Of a stretch of 8,412 nt of DNA, positions 1-5,664 are shown piece after piece. The notes beneath the pieces are model-generated. The model saw only the letters and a list, made by a program, of their open reading frames with translations. It was not told the origin of the DNA and made no database searches. Every line of letters begins with the position of its first letter. The stretch's first letter is position 1. This DNA is from Candidatus Hydrogenedentota bacterium. GTDB lineage: Bacteria; Hydrogenedentota; Hydrogenedentia; Hydrogenedentales; SLHB01. Both the position numbers and the translations under genes were made by a program. Location of the stretch: NCBI GenBank assembly GCA_007118235.1, contig SKRY01000288.1, forward strand, positions 1-8,412. Direction: 5' to 3'.

Positions 1-844
1 CGTTGAAATACTGGATGGCCCCTGTGTGCCGGTCAAAGACGGCGGGGGTGGTTCGGCCGCCCGGCACGAACAGTTGATCGCCGCTCACGGCGAGCTGGCC
101 CTGGGGCGCGACGCCGCCGAAGGAGTAATACCGCTTCGAGTCCACAATGGCATCGCTTGCGGCCCCTGAGTTGACCCATTGGACAGCGCCGGTCTCGGCA
201 TCCAGCGCGCAAATGAACACCCCTTCGTGAGGCCAGAAACCCGCCGCGAAGTACAGGGTTCCGTCTTTGATCACTGGGCCTCCGCGAGCCGCCCACATGC
301 TGACAAGCCGTTCATTACCCAGCACGAGACGGCCATTGGGAGCCGCGCTAAACGTCCAGATCGGCTCGCCGGTCTCGGCGTCCACGCAATGCAGGCGGCC
401 GTCATCGGAGACCGCATACACGCGGCCTTCCCAGACGAGCGGCGCCATACGGACCGGTCCATCCGTGTAATAGCGCCATTGCTCTTCGCCTGAATCCACA
501 TCGTATGCTGTCACCGAATCGGTAACCATTGAAGGGACGTAGAGCATGCCGTTCGCCGCCACCGGCTCATACGATTTATCAAAGGCCAGCTTCTCGAAGT
601 CGTCCATTTGCCACGGCCAAGCCCGCTGAGGCTCAGGAAGCTCCTTCACCCAATGCAACTCGAGATCCTGCTCCAACGCATGAGGGCTCGAAGCTGTCCG
701 GGCTGGGTTATGCCGGTACATGGGCCAATCTTCCGTGGCTTCCCCAAACGCCACCCCGTGCGGCGCAAGAAGCATTCCAGCGATCAGTAGCATGACAGCG
801 GGCATTGTCCGCCAGAAAGTTGGGAGGTCCAGGTGGTCGCGCAT
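1..844 (-). CDS. Exported PQQ-like beta-propeller repeat protein (N-terminal 281 residues; runs off left edge)
   Basis: The reading frame is open from an ATG at 842-844 to the window edge, so the C-terminus is missing. An AGGTGA ribosome site lies six bases before the ATG. Residues 1-35 look like a Sec signal peptide: basic Arg12, a hydrophobic run from about Met14 to Phe33, and a likely cleavage after Ala-Phe-Gly34. The mature part opens with DWPMYRHNPAR (39-49), a common start of PQQ-like propellers in planctomycete-type bacteria. Four blade ends follow with the D-x2-(T/S)-G-x3-(W/Y) signature: DVDSGEEQW (115-123), DAETGEPIW (155-163), DAETGAVQW (215-223) and DRHTGAIQY (271-279). The family includes quinoprotein dehydrogenases and BamB-like scaffolds. 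No catalytic residues can be assigned here, so I call only the fold and export. It is transcribed away from clpP. Family call is firm; function unknown. Confidence 0.9.
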   Translation of the reverse strand, partial: MRDHLDLPTFWRTMPAVMLLIAGMLLAPHGVAFGEATEDWPMYRHNPARTASSPHALEQDLELHWVKELPEPQRAWPWQMDDFEKLAFDKSYEPVAANGMLYVPSMVTDSVTAYDVDSGEEQWRYYTDGPVRMAPLVWEGRVYAVSDDGRLHCVDAETGEPIWTFSAAPNGRLVLGNERLVSMWAARGGPVIKDGTLYFAAGFWPHEGVFICALDAETGAVQWVNSGAASDAIVDSKRYYSFGGVAPQGQLAVSGDQLFVPGGRTTPAVFDRHTGAIQYFN

Positions 845-884
845 GATATCACCTCGTGTGTGCCAAGTCCGTAAACCAATGTTT

Positions 885-895
885 ATGTTGAACAT
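885..895. promoter_or_regulatory. Perfect dyad ATGTT-G-AACAT, possible operator
   Basis: ATGTT and AACAT are exact inverted arms around a single G, and a further ATGTT begins at 879. The site lies about 40 bases upstream of the start codon of the propeller gene on the minus strand, where an operator could sit. A dyad this short can occur by chance, and I recognise no regulator for it. Confidence 0.22.
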
Positions 896-993
896 CCTTT
901 AGCCTAGGGGATTCGCGTGGGCGATTCAAACGCGGAGGCGCGCCAAGGACCTTTCCTTAGCGGAATGAAAGCAGGCCGCTGACGGCCGGGAAG

Positions 994-1023
994 TTGAAGT
1001 GGGACGCCAGGCGGTGGCAGAAT
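994..1023 (+). promoter_or_regulatory. Weak candidate sigma70-type promoter for clpP
   Basis: TTGAAG (994-999) and CAGAAT (1018-1023) each match the sigma70 consensus at four of six positions, with an 18-base spacer. This would give a leader of about 80 bases before the ClpP start. A 5-bp hairpin (GGCCG 974-978, CGGCC 983-987) lies just upstream. I saw no heat-shock type promoter with acceptable spacing. The match is modest. Confidence 0.25.
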
Positions 1024-1109
1024 ACCCCACGATTCCAACCTAATCGAGCAGATCCATCCCATGTGTTAACCACGGCTGAACAGGCCTTTCCGAAAGGATG
1101 AGTGTATCC

Positions 1110-1688
1110 ATGTACGTTTCGCAAGAAGAACAAGAGAGCCATCCGCAGCCGCTGGCCATGCGGTTGTTGAAGGCGCGCACGGTGTTGATAAGCGGTCAAG
1201 TGGATCAAGAGCTGGCGGAGCGGGTCATTTCGCAGTTGTTGATCCTGGACGCCGAGTCGCATGATCCCATCCGGGTGCTTATCACGTCGCAGGGCGGCCA
1301 CGTGGACGCGGGCTACGCCATCCATGACGTGATGCGCTATGCCCTGCATTCAAATCTCAAGACGGTCGGAGCGGGCTGGGTGGCGAGCATCGCCGTGCCC
1401 ATTTTGTTCGGCGCTCCCCGGGAGAATCGCTTCGCTTTCCCGAATACCCGGTTTCTGTTGCATCAACCCAGCGGCGGCGCGGGCGGCCATCTCTCCGACA
1501 TTCGCATCGAGGCCCAGGAGATGGTGAAGATCCGGGAGAAGTTAAACAAACTCATGGCGGCTGAAACGGGCCAGAGCGAGGAACGTATCCGCCAAGATAG
1601 CGATCGCAATTTCTGGATGTCAGCCGAGGAAGCCCGTAACTACGGGATCATCACGCGGGTTATCTCAAGCGTTGACGAGCTAGGGTAA
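1110..1688 (+). CDS. clpP: ClpP-family serine peptidase (S14) with Asn at the catalytic Asp position
   Basis: ClpP forms a barrel of two heptamers in the cytosol and degrades proteins fed to it by ClpX or ClpA/ClpC ATPases. The frame is open from an ATG at 1098, but GAAAGGA (1092-1098) abuts that codon. It is spaced usefully only for the ATG at 1110, so I choose the latter (192 residues, close to mature E. coli ClpP). Counted from the 1098 ATG, the nucleophile is Ser97 in GWVASIAVP and the His is His122 in RFLLHQPSGG. The usual Asp171 is Asn171 in SDRNFWMSAEEA (codon AAT, 1608-1610). From the chosen start these are Ser93, His118 and Asn167. The usual SPGG oxyanion loop reads ITSQGGHVDAGYAIHD. 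No Clp ATPase lies in the window. The CDGSH gene follows 41 bases on and could be co-transcribed. Family call is firm; full activity is uncertain because of the Asn. Confidence 0.92.
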   Translation: MYVSQEEQESHPQPLAMRLLKARTVLISGQVDQELAERVISQLLILDAESHDPIRVLITSQGGHVDAGYAIHDVMRYALHSNLKTVGAGWVASIAVPILFGAPRENRFAFPNTRFLLHQPSGGAGGHLSDIRIEAQEMVKIREKLNKLMAAETGQSEERIRQDSDRNFWMSAEEARNYGIITRVISSVDELG

Positions 1689-1729
1689 GCGGCCACGCCA
1701 AGCGCGGCATTACAGCGGAGGAAGCACCG

Positions 1730-1984
1730 ATGGATAAGCCCAAGATCGCCGCGTTGAAACCGGCCGTGCTCGATCTTGAACCAGGTTCGTACGCCTGCTG
1801 CGCCTGTGGGCTGTCGCAAGACCAGCCCTGGTGCGACGGCTCGCACAAGGGGACGGGATTCAGCCCGAAGACGCTGACCGTCGAGGAGCCCAAGAAGATT
1901 GCGCTCTGCATGTGCAAACACAGCGGCGCCATGCCCCTGTGCGACGGCACGCATGGCAAGCTTCCCAAGGATGCCGCCGAGTAA
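1730..1984 (+). CDS. Small protein with two CDGSH iron-sulfur domains
   Basis: This 84-residue protein has two complete motifs of the form C-x-C-x2-S-x3-P-x-C-D-G-(S/T)-H. The first is Cys24, Cys26, Cys35 and His39 (ending WCDGSH); the second is Cys60, Cys62, Cys71 and His75 (ending LCDGTH). In the mitoNEET/CISD family each such motif binds one [2Fe-2S] cluster through three Cys and one His, and proteins of this kind act in electron or cluster transfer. The tandem arrangement in one chain resembles CISD3 (Miner2) and many bacterial homologues. There is no signal peptide or membrane segment, so it should be cytosolic. GGAGGA ends about 10 bases before the ATG and supports this start. It follows clpP on the same strand after 41 bases. 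The family call is secure; the physiological partner is unknown. Confidence 0.93.
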   Translation: MDKPKIAALKPAVLDLEPGSYACCACGLSQDQPWCDGSHKGTGFSPKTLTVEEPKKIALCMCKHSGAMPLCDGTHGKLPKDAAE

Positions 1985-2311
1985 GTATGGGTATTCCGTG
2001 TTTGCGTACTTGACATTGCGGCGAAAAGGGATGGTATCATATCTGGCTCTGATGTTGGCTCATTTCGGAGGTGCGCGATTCGCTTCCGCGGTGAGTGTTT
2101 AGTCTGAGGAAGGGTTTCGGGAGGTTCATGCGCAGGCAGGGGAGTGCCCGCCTTGGACCTGGTGAATAGAGTCGGCCGTCTGGACGTCCATAACCATGGA
2201 CTTGAGCTGTGGACCGGAGGCGGTGGGCGATTCCGCCCTTCAGGTTTCGCGAGTTCGAAGAGTGGAGAGAAGAGCAGGGCGCGTCTCTCCAAGGGGAGGC
2301 AGGGACTACTT
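1985..2311 (+). other. 327-base intergenic region: promoter plus long, hairpin-rich leader
   Basis: After the CDGSH stop there is no obvious terminator. A promoter lies at 2010-2040, leaving about 265 bases of leader before the next start codon. The leader holds several inverted repeats: GGCA/TGCC (2135-2138, 2145-2148), the palindrome TGGACGTCCA (2181-2190), an alternative GTCCA/TGGAC pairing (2186-2190, 2197-2201), GGGCG/CGCCC (2225-2229, 2234-2238) and GGAGAGA/TCTCTCC (2264-2270, 2284-2290). TGGAC occurs four times (2154, 2181, 2197, 2210). I match it to no known riboswitch class. The downstream frame is open back to a GTG at 2144 but has no usable ribosome site there. Confidence 0.5.
2010..2040 (+). 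promoter_or_regulatory. Extended -10 sigma70-type promoter
   Basis: TTGACA (2010-2015) is a perfect -35 box. TATCAT (2035-2040) matches five of six -10 positions and is preceded by TGG, giving an extended -10 element (TGn). The spacer of 19 bases is longer than the ideal 17, which an extended -10 can tolerate. Transcription would start near 2047 and read the Trp-rich protein gene. The region around it is AT-richer than the neighbouring genes. Confidence 0.55.
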
Positions 2312-2644
2312 ATGCAATCCATGAAGCAGAGAGAACTATGCTGTGCGGAACAACGCGCCATGGAGCGCCACTGGAAGCGGCTTTGTAAGCAGGCGGGAGA
2401 AGAAGTCTGCTATGAAGAGGCTATGGACGATTGGTTGGAGAATCACGCCATGAATTGGCGAGAAGAACACCAGCGCCGTTTGTTGGAACGCCAACAGGAA
2501 GAGATGAAGAAGCATCGCTGGATCGAGTCGGAGAAGGCGAAGCGTGACTTGGGCTCACAGGCCTATATCGACTGGATCAAGAAGTACGCCGCTCAGTGGC
2601 GTGACTGGCACGACCGCGCGGATGACGAGGACTACGATAATTAG
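2312..2644 (+). CDS. Unrecognised 110-residue charged, Trp-rich protein with a duplicated motif
   Basis: I do not recognise this family. The ATG at 2312 is chosen because AGGGGAGG (2292-2299) and AGGGA (2301-2305) precede it; a second in-frame ATG lies at 2321. The product is rich in Glu, Lys, Arg and Trp, with no signal peptide or membrane segment, and is probably helical and cytosolic. Residues 37-55 and 84-102 align without gaps on A-x2-D-W-(L/I)-x3-A-x2-W-R-(D/E)-x-H-x-R. Eight of 19 positions are identical and several others similar, so it looks like an internal duplication 47 residues apart. Three Cys lie in the N-terminal part (10, 11, 25) and one at 33. The tail is acidic (DDEDYD). 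It appears to be a single-gene unit with its own promoter and terminator, which supports its being real. It could be a nucleic-acid or protein-binding helical protein, but nothing shows this directly. Confidence 0.7.
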   Translation: MQSMKQRELCCAEQRAMERHWKRLCKQAGEEVCYEEAMDDWLENHAMNWREEHQRRLLERQQEEMKKHRWIESEKAKRDLGSQAYIDWIKKYAAQWRDWHDRADDEDYDN

Positions 2645-2709
2645 TTATCCCCCGGATGCGCCGCCGGATGTGGAGCCCGGCTCATCCGTAAACGCGCGTG
2701 AGGCAATCG

Positions 2710-2750
2710 TCCCCCAGGGTCTCCTCTGAGGTCCTGGGGGATCCGTTTTT
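2710..2750 (+). terminator. Rho-independent terminator of the Trp-rich protein gene
   Basis: TCCCCCAGG (2710-2718) pairs perfectly with CCTGGGGGA (2733-2741), and a T run (2746-2750) follows four bases later. The inner bases can pair further (CCT 2723-2725 with AGG 2729-2731). The minus strand lacks a T run after this stem, so it should act on plus-strand transcripts only. It lies 65 bases after the stop codon. Confidence 0.85.
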
Positions 2751-2758
2751 CGGAATAC

Positions 2759-2789
2759 CTCCGGCGTGAACCCCGGGAGTCTTCCGGAG
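2759..2789 (-). terminator. Possible weak hairpin at the end of the methyltransferase-cupin unit
   Basis: CTCCGG (2759-2764) and CCGGAG (2784-2789) form a perfect 6-bp stem 12 bases beyond the cupin stop. No T run follows on the minus strand, so it is a poor intrinsic terminator and may only protect the RNA end. Confidence 0.25.
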
Positions 2790-2801
2790 AGCCGTTTCCA
2801 A

Positions 2802-3140
2802 TTACGAAGCCGCGTGCTTGAGGAGCGTCAAAAGCATTACCAACGGCGTGTTCGCGCGGACGCTGTGAGGCAAGTGCGCGGCCATGTGGATCCAGGTCCC
2901 CGCCTGCAAGGGCTTCTCGTCCTCGCCAAGGACGACGGTTCCCTCGCCCTCAAGCACGTGCACCACCGCGGGCTTGGAGGCCGTGTGCTCGGAGAGTTCC
3001 TGCCCCGGCCCGAACGCGAATAGCACCACCTTGATGTTCTCGTCTTGGTACAGATTGCGGCTGAGGATCCCATCGTCCGGGGCCTCCGCGCCGTGGGTCA
3101 GTTGCTCGATGAAGGTGTAGGGAATCGGCTCGCTGCTCAT
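2802..3140 (-). CDS. Small single-domain cupin protein
   Basis: This is a 112-residue single-cupin protein, a small beta-barrel fold that often binds a metal or small ligand. The ATG at 3138-3140 is chosen because AGGAG lies a few bases before it; an in-frame ATG at 3176 would overlap the upstream gene. Motif 1 spans about residues 44-67 (GPGQELSEH then HVLEGEG). His52 is present, but the second His of the usual H-x-H is Ala54 and the Glu is absent; His61 might replace one ligand. Motif 2 is around 80-95, with AAHLPHSVRA holding His92. Metal binding may therefore be altered or lost. There is no signal peptide. It starts 16 bases after the methyltransferase stop, so the two are almost certainly co-transcribed. 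Fold call is strong; ligand unknown. Confidence 0.88.
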   Translation of the reverse strand: MSSEPIPYTFIEQLTHGAEAPDDGILSRNLYQDENIKVVLFAFGPGQELSEHTASKPAVVHVLEGEGTVVLGEDEKPLQAGTWIHMAAHLPHSVRANTPLVMLLTLLKHAAS

Positions 3141-3156
3141 GGAAGGCTCCTTATCT

Positions 3157-3969
3157 CTACTGTTTCGTGGCCACAAGGCTCACGGCATATGTATGATTCT
3201 TATGCGCGCGGAACACCCGCCGCATGCCGCGCACCCGCCGCCGGGCGACGGGCGAACACAACACGTTGAACGCGAACGACAGTCCGCCCACCAATCCCTC
3301 GTCACGCAACAGCCGGCGCGGCTCAAGCAGATGCATGGAGGCGGTCTGGGTCCATTGTACATGGAGCCCCTCGCTTTCCAATAAGGCGCGCCACTCCGCG
3401 AGCGTCAAAGGCCGCACGCCCACATGCACCTCCCTCGACAGATCGGCCAACACCCGCGCTTTCACCTCTTCATCCAGGTCATCCGGCGCGAGACAGAGTT
3501 CGTGGATGCCGTAGCGGCCTCCCTGCTCCAGCACGCGGGCCGCTTCCCGGACAATGGCCGCTTTGTGGGCGCTCGTCTGCATGGTCAGCATGGCCTCGCC
3601 GTAAACCACCGTGGCGGATTCGCCGAGAAGCCCCGTGTCCTCCGCCGTTCCCCGGAGGCAGGAACCGCCGTGACGCTCCACGAAGCGTTGCACCGAGGCG
3701 GCGGCGTCCTGATCACGCTCCACCGCGGTATAGCTCTCCGGTCCGCGCGCAAGCGTCAAGGCGGCCGTCGCGCCCAACCCCGGCGCCAACTCCACGACGC
3801 GGTCCGTGGATCCAATCGCCAAGGCGTCCAGCATGGCGCGCGTCAGTTCCATGCCGCCCGGCCGCAGCACGCGTTTGCCCATTTGGGCCAGGACCCAGTG
3901 ACCGGGCATGCGCTCCATGGATAGGTGATCCTTGGTGAAGGGTTCGGCGGCTTCCTTGTGGTCTTCCAT
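3157..3969 (-). CDS. Class I SAM-dependent methyltransferase
   Basis: This 270-residue protein has the Rossmann-type methyltransferase core. Motif I is VVELAPGLGATA (58-69), the glycine-rich loop that binds S-adenosylmethionine. TAVERD (81-86) ends the second strand, and Glu84 is placed to hold the ribose. GTAEDTG (107-113) fits the adenine-contacting loop, and a VLEQGGRYGIHE segment (146-157) matches the later core strand. An N-terminal cap, with MPGHWVLAQMGKRVLRPGG (21-39), precedes the core and should help define the substrate. The C-terminal third is Arg-rich around 243-254, with no membrane segment. AAGGA lies about 10 bases before the ATG at 3969. It leads a two-gene unit with the cupin. 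The upstream phosphotransferase ends 171 bases away, so their linkage is unclear. Fold and cofactor are certain; the substrate is not predictable from sequence. Confidence 0.88.
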   Translation of the reverse strand: MEDHKEAAEPFTKDHLSMERMPGHWVLAQMGKRVLRPGGMELTRAMLDALAIGSTDRVVELAPGLGATAALTLARGPESYTAVERDQDAAASVQRFVERHGGSCLRGTAEDTGLLGESATVVYGEAMLTMQTSAHKAAIVREAARVLEQGGRYGIHELCLAPDDLDEEVKARVLADLSREVHVGVRPLTLAEWRALLESEGLHVQWTQTASMHLLEPRRLLRDEGLVGGLSFAFNVLCSPVARRRVRGMRRVFRAHKNHTYAVSLVATKQ

Positions 3970-4082
3970 GGGGACAAATCCTTTTCCGGCTATTGGCTAC
4001 GGTAAGTGGAACAGCGTGGTGACGCTCCTCGTCATTCCGAGCGCAAACACCGGAAACGGAAGTTCTATTCCCTAATCAGTGG

Positions 4083-4095
4083 TTGTGTAGCACAA
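4083..4095. repeat. Short inverted repeat TTGTG-TAG-CACAA
   Basis: Perfect 5-base arms around three bases lie in the 171-base gap between the phosphotransferase stop and the methyltransferase start. It could be an operator for the methyltransferase-cupin unit, but I could find no convincing promoter in the gap and the arms are short. Confidence 0.2.
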
Positions 4096-4140
4096 ACATC
4101 TGCATAGCAAAATAAGCCGAAAGCAACGCGCGAGTCCGGT

Positions 4141-5139
4141 TTACCGCCACACGGCCCGCTGAGCGCGGCTTGTAAGCCAATCGCATTGAAGCGCGAGACG
4201 CTCCAACCATTCGGGGGCTGTGTACCCTCCCACGGACTCGCCGAACTGTTGGAACTGGAAGCAAAGCGTGGCCACGTGTTTCAGGCCCGCGGCGTGGTAG
4301 AGCACGGTCTCCTCCGTGAAGGCCAATGTGCGGTGTTGCTGGTAGGCTCGCAGGAAGGCGTCTGTCCGCCAGGCCAGGCGTTGCGGATCGGTGCAGGTCC
4401 GAACGCACAGATTGGAAACTGCGTACGCGAGATCCTCCAAGAAACAGCCTTCTCCCGCGAATTCGAGGTCCACGATCGCCGCGAGTTCCCCGTCGCGGTA
4501 GATTAGGTTGCCGCAATGCCAATCCCCGTGGATGAGAGCGCTCTCAAGTTCGTTGCGGACCTCCCAGCGCAGGGCATGTTCGGCATCCCGCAAGAACAAG
4601 ACAACGCGATTGCACTGATCGGCGCAGGCCCCGGGATCGCCTCCGCCTCGGGCTGTCTCGTAGAATGCCGCGAAGGCCTTGGCGGGCGCCTCGCTGAGGC
4701 GCCATTGCGTGGGATCGCGGTCGGGGCACGGAAAGTCCCGGCATGCCTCGTGGAAACGGCCCAGCGCGTTACCGGCCTTGGCAAGGGCGCTCTCGTTAAC
4801 GGGCATGGGTTCGCCTTCCACAAACTCTTGCAGCTCAATGGCCCACGTGTCCGCCTCCGCGATGCGCCGGCCATCCCTAGCGGCCTCGATACGGGCCACG
4901 GGCAGCCCAGCGCTTTGCAGGTGGCCCGACAACCGATGCTGAAAGCGCAGCGCATCGAGCACGGCTGGGTCGCGCCGGTACGTCTTCACCAGAAAACGCC
5001 CCGCCGTGGCCTCAAGCATAAGCTTGCGATGTCTGCGTTGATGGACATGCGCCAAGGGACGGGGAACCCCCACTTCGCCAATGGCGTAGCGTTCAGCGAT
5101 GAAGTGTTGAAGTTCCTTTAGCCCGGATGATGCCTGCAT
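4141..5139 (-). CDS. APH-family phosphotransferase (kinase-like fold)
   Basis: This 332-residue cytosolic protein belongs to the aminoglycoside phosphotransferase / homoserine kinase II / SrkA superfamily, which moves the gamma-phosphate of ATP to a small molecule or protein. The N-lobe has GRFLVKTYRR (48-55 plus), with Lys52 as the likely ATP-contacting lysine, and ELQEFVEGEP (102-111) as the hinge. The catalytic loop is LIHGDWHCGNLIY (202-214) with Asp206 as catalytic base and Asn211 as metal ligand. The magnesium motif is VDLEFAG (223-229), Asp224 taking the place of the DFG aspartate. Length matches full-length relatives such as SrkA. The ribosome site before the ATG at 5139 is weak (GGGGTG). 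Aminoglycoside resistance is not implied: the subfamily is broad and the substrate cannot be assigned. It is divergent from the prepilin gene. Confidence 0.9.
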   Translation of the reverse strand: MQASSGLKELQHFIAERYAIGEVGVPRPLAHVHQRRHRKLMLEATAGRFLVKTYRRDPAVLDALRFQHRLSGHLQSAGLPVARIEAARDGRRIAEADTWAIELQEFVEGEPMPVNESALAKAGNALGRFHEACRDFPCPDRDPTQWRLSEAPAKAFAAFYETARGGGDPGACADQCNRVVLFLRDAEHALRWEVRNELESALIHGDWHCGNLIYRDGELAAIVDLEFAGEGCFLEDLAYAVSNLCVRTCTDPQRLAWRTDAFLRAYQQHRTLAFTEETVLYHAAGLKHVATLCFQFQQFGESVGGYTAPEWLERLALQCDWLTSRAQRAVWR

Positions 5140-5439
5140 TGCACCCCGCTTTCACATTGGAGACCGCTCGACGAAGCGGTTCTCGGCACAAAAAATCAGA
5201 GCAGCCCAGGAGCCCCGGTTTCCCCGATCCGCTCACGCTTATCTCCCATGCCCATTCTACACTACCTTTGCCTTGCAATGCGGAAACACGCAACCAACCA
5301 GGATGTAGGCTGCTAATACACTTCGAATTAATGGTGTGCTAATGTTGCTGTGTTCTGTTGTTTCGATGAAACTTTCGCATAACGTTGCGGATTATATTGT
5401 TGTTGACGCCGTTCCGCGAGGAAAAGGAGCCTCGCATCG

Positions 5440-5550
5440 ATGTGTTTCGGCGCTCAGACGGGGCGCTGGAAGGAACTAGCTCTGGTGCGTATTAGCTGCA
5501 TTGAATTTAGGAAAAGGATTGACAGGAGAATACGTAGCATGATAGTTTAA
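5440..5550 (+). CDS. Possible 36-residue basic small protein
   Basis: An ATG at 5440 follows AAAAGGAG (5422-5429) by ten bases and opens 36 codons to TAA at 5548-5550. The product would be basic in its second half (RKRIDRRIR), with no hydrophobic segment of membrane length. The ribosome site sits in the loop of a perfect 6-bp stem (5416-5421 with 5430-5435). No family is recognisable. The candidate promoter at 5519-5548 overlaps its end, so one of the two readings may be wrong. A chance ORF of this length is quite likely. Confidence 0.2.
   Translation: MCFGAQTGRWKELALVRISCIEFRKRIDRRIRSMIV
5519..5548 (+). promoter_or_regulatory. Candidate sigma70-type promoter for the prepilin gene
   Basis: TTGACA (5519-5524) is a perfect -35 box. 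TAGTTT (5543-5548) keeps the key first, second and last -10 bases, with an 18-base spacer. Transcription would start near 5555, leaving a leader of about 110 bases before the prepilin ATG. The -10 is only a half match. Confidence 0.4.
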
Positions 5551-5664
5551 GAATTGCTCGGTAACAACGAGGGAATAGCGAAGAAGTGCGTATTGTTGTT
5601 TTTAGTGAATTGGAAGGTGGGGGACAAGAACAGCCTGGCGGTCGCCCGGCAAGGAGGTGTCACC

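Larger units (their letters stand above)
5140..5664. other. 525-base divergent intergenic region
   Basis: This AT-richer stretch separates the phosphotransferase (minus) from the prepilin gene (plus). It holds a perfect 6-bp hairpin ACCGCT/AGCGGT (5163-5168, 5175-5180) in the phosphotransferase leader. A minus-strand -10-like TAGAAT lies at 5254-5259 without a good -35. A second hairpin, GCGAGG/CCTCGC (5416-5421, 5430-5435), precedes a possible 36-codon ORF. A promoter candidate follows at 5519-5548. The prepilin frame is open back to a TTG at 5554, but the ATG at 5665 has a far better ribosome site. No RNA gene or known riboswitch is recognisable. Confidence 0.5.

Noticed and set aside
2144..2311. 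Upstream extension of the Trp-motif gene to a GTG at 2144
   Set aside because: The frame is open, but no usable ribosome site precedes the GTG and the extra 56 residues look like translated leader. The ATG at 2312 has purine-rich sites upstream.
1660..2361. Minus-strand open frame of 233 codons across the CDGSH gene and the following leader
   Set aside because: It overlaps the two complete CDGSH motifs on the other strand and its product is compositionally odd with no recognisable domain.
4516..5121. Plus-strand open frame of 201 codons opposite the phosphotransferase
   Set aside because: Antisense to the conserved catalytic loop and metal motif of the kinase; no domain of its own.
4141..5139. 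Phosphotransferase as an aminoglycoside resistance gene
   Set aside because: Only the general APH fold motifs are visible; the superfamily covers many small-molecule and protein kinases, and no resistance context is present.
5554..5664. Extension of the prepilin to a TTG at 5554
   Set aside because: It would bury the pilin signal 37 residues inside the protein, whereas the ATG at 5665 has a near-perfect ribosome site and a normal short leader.
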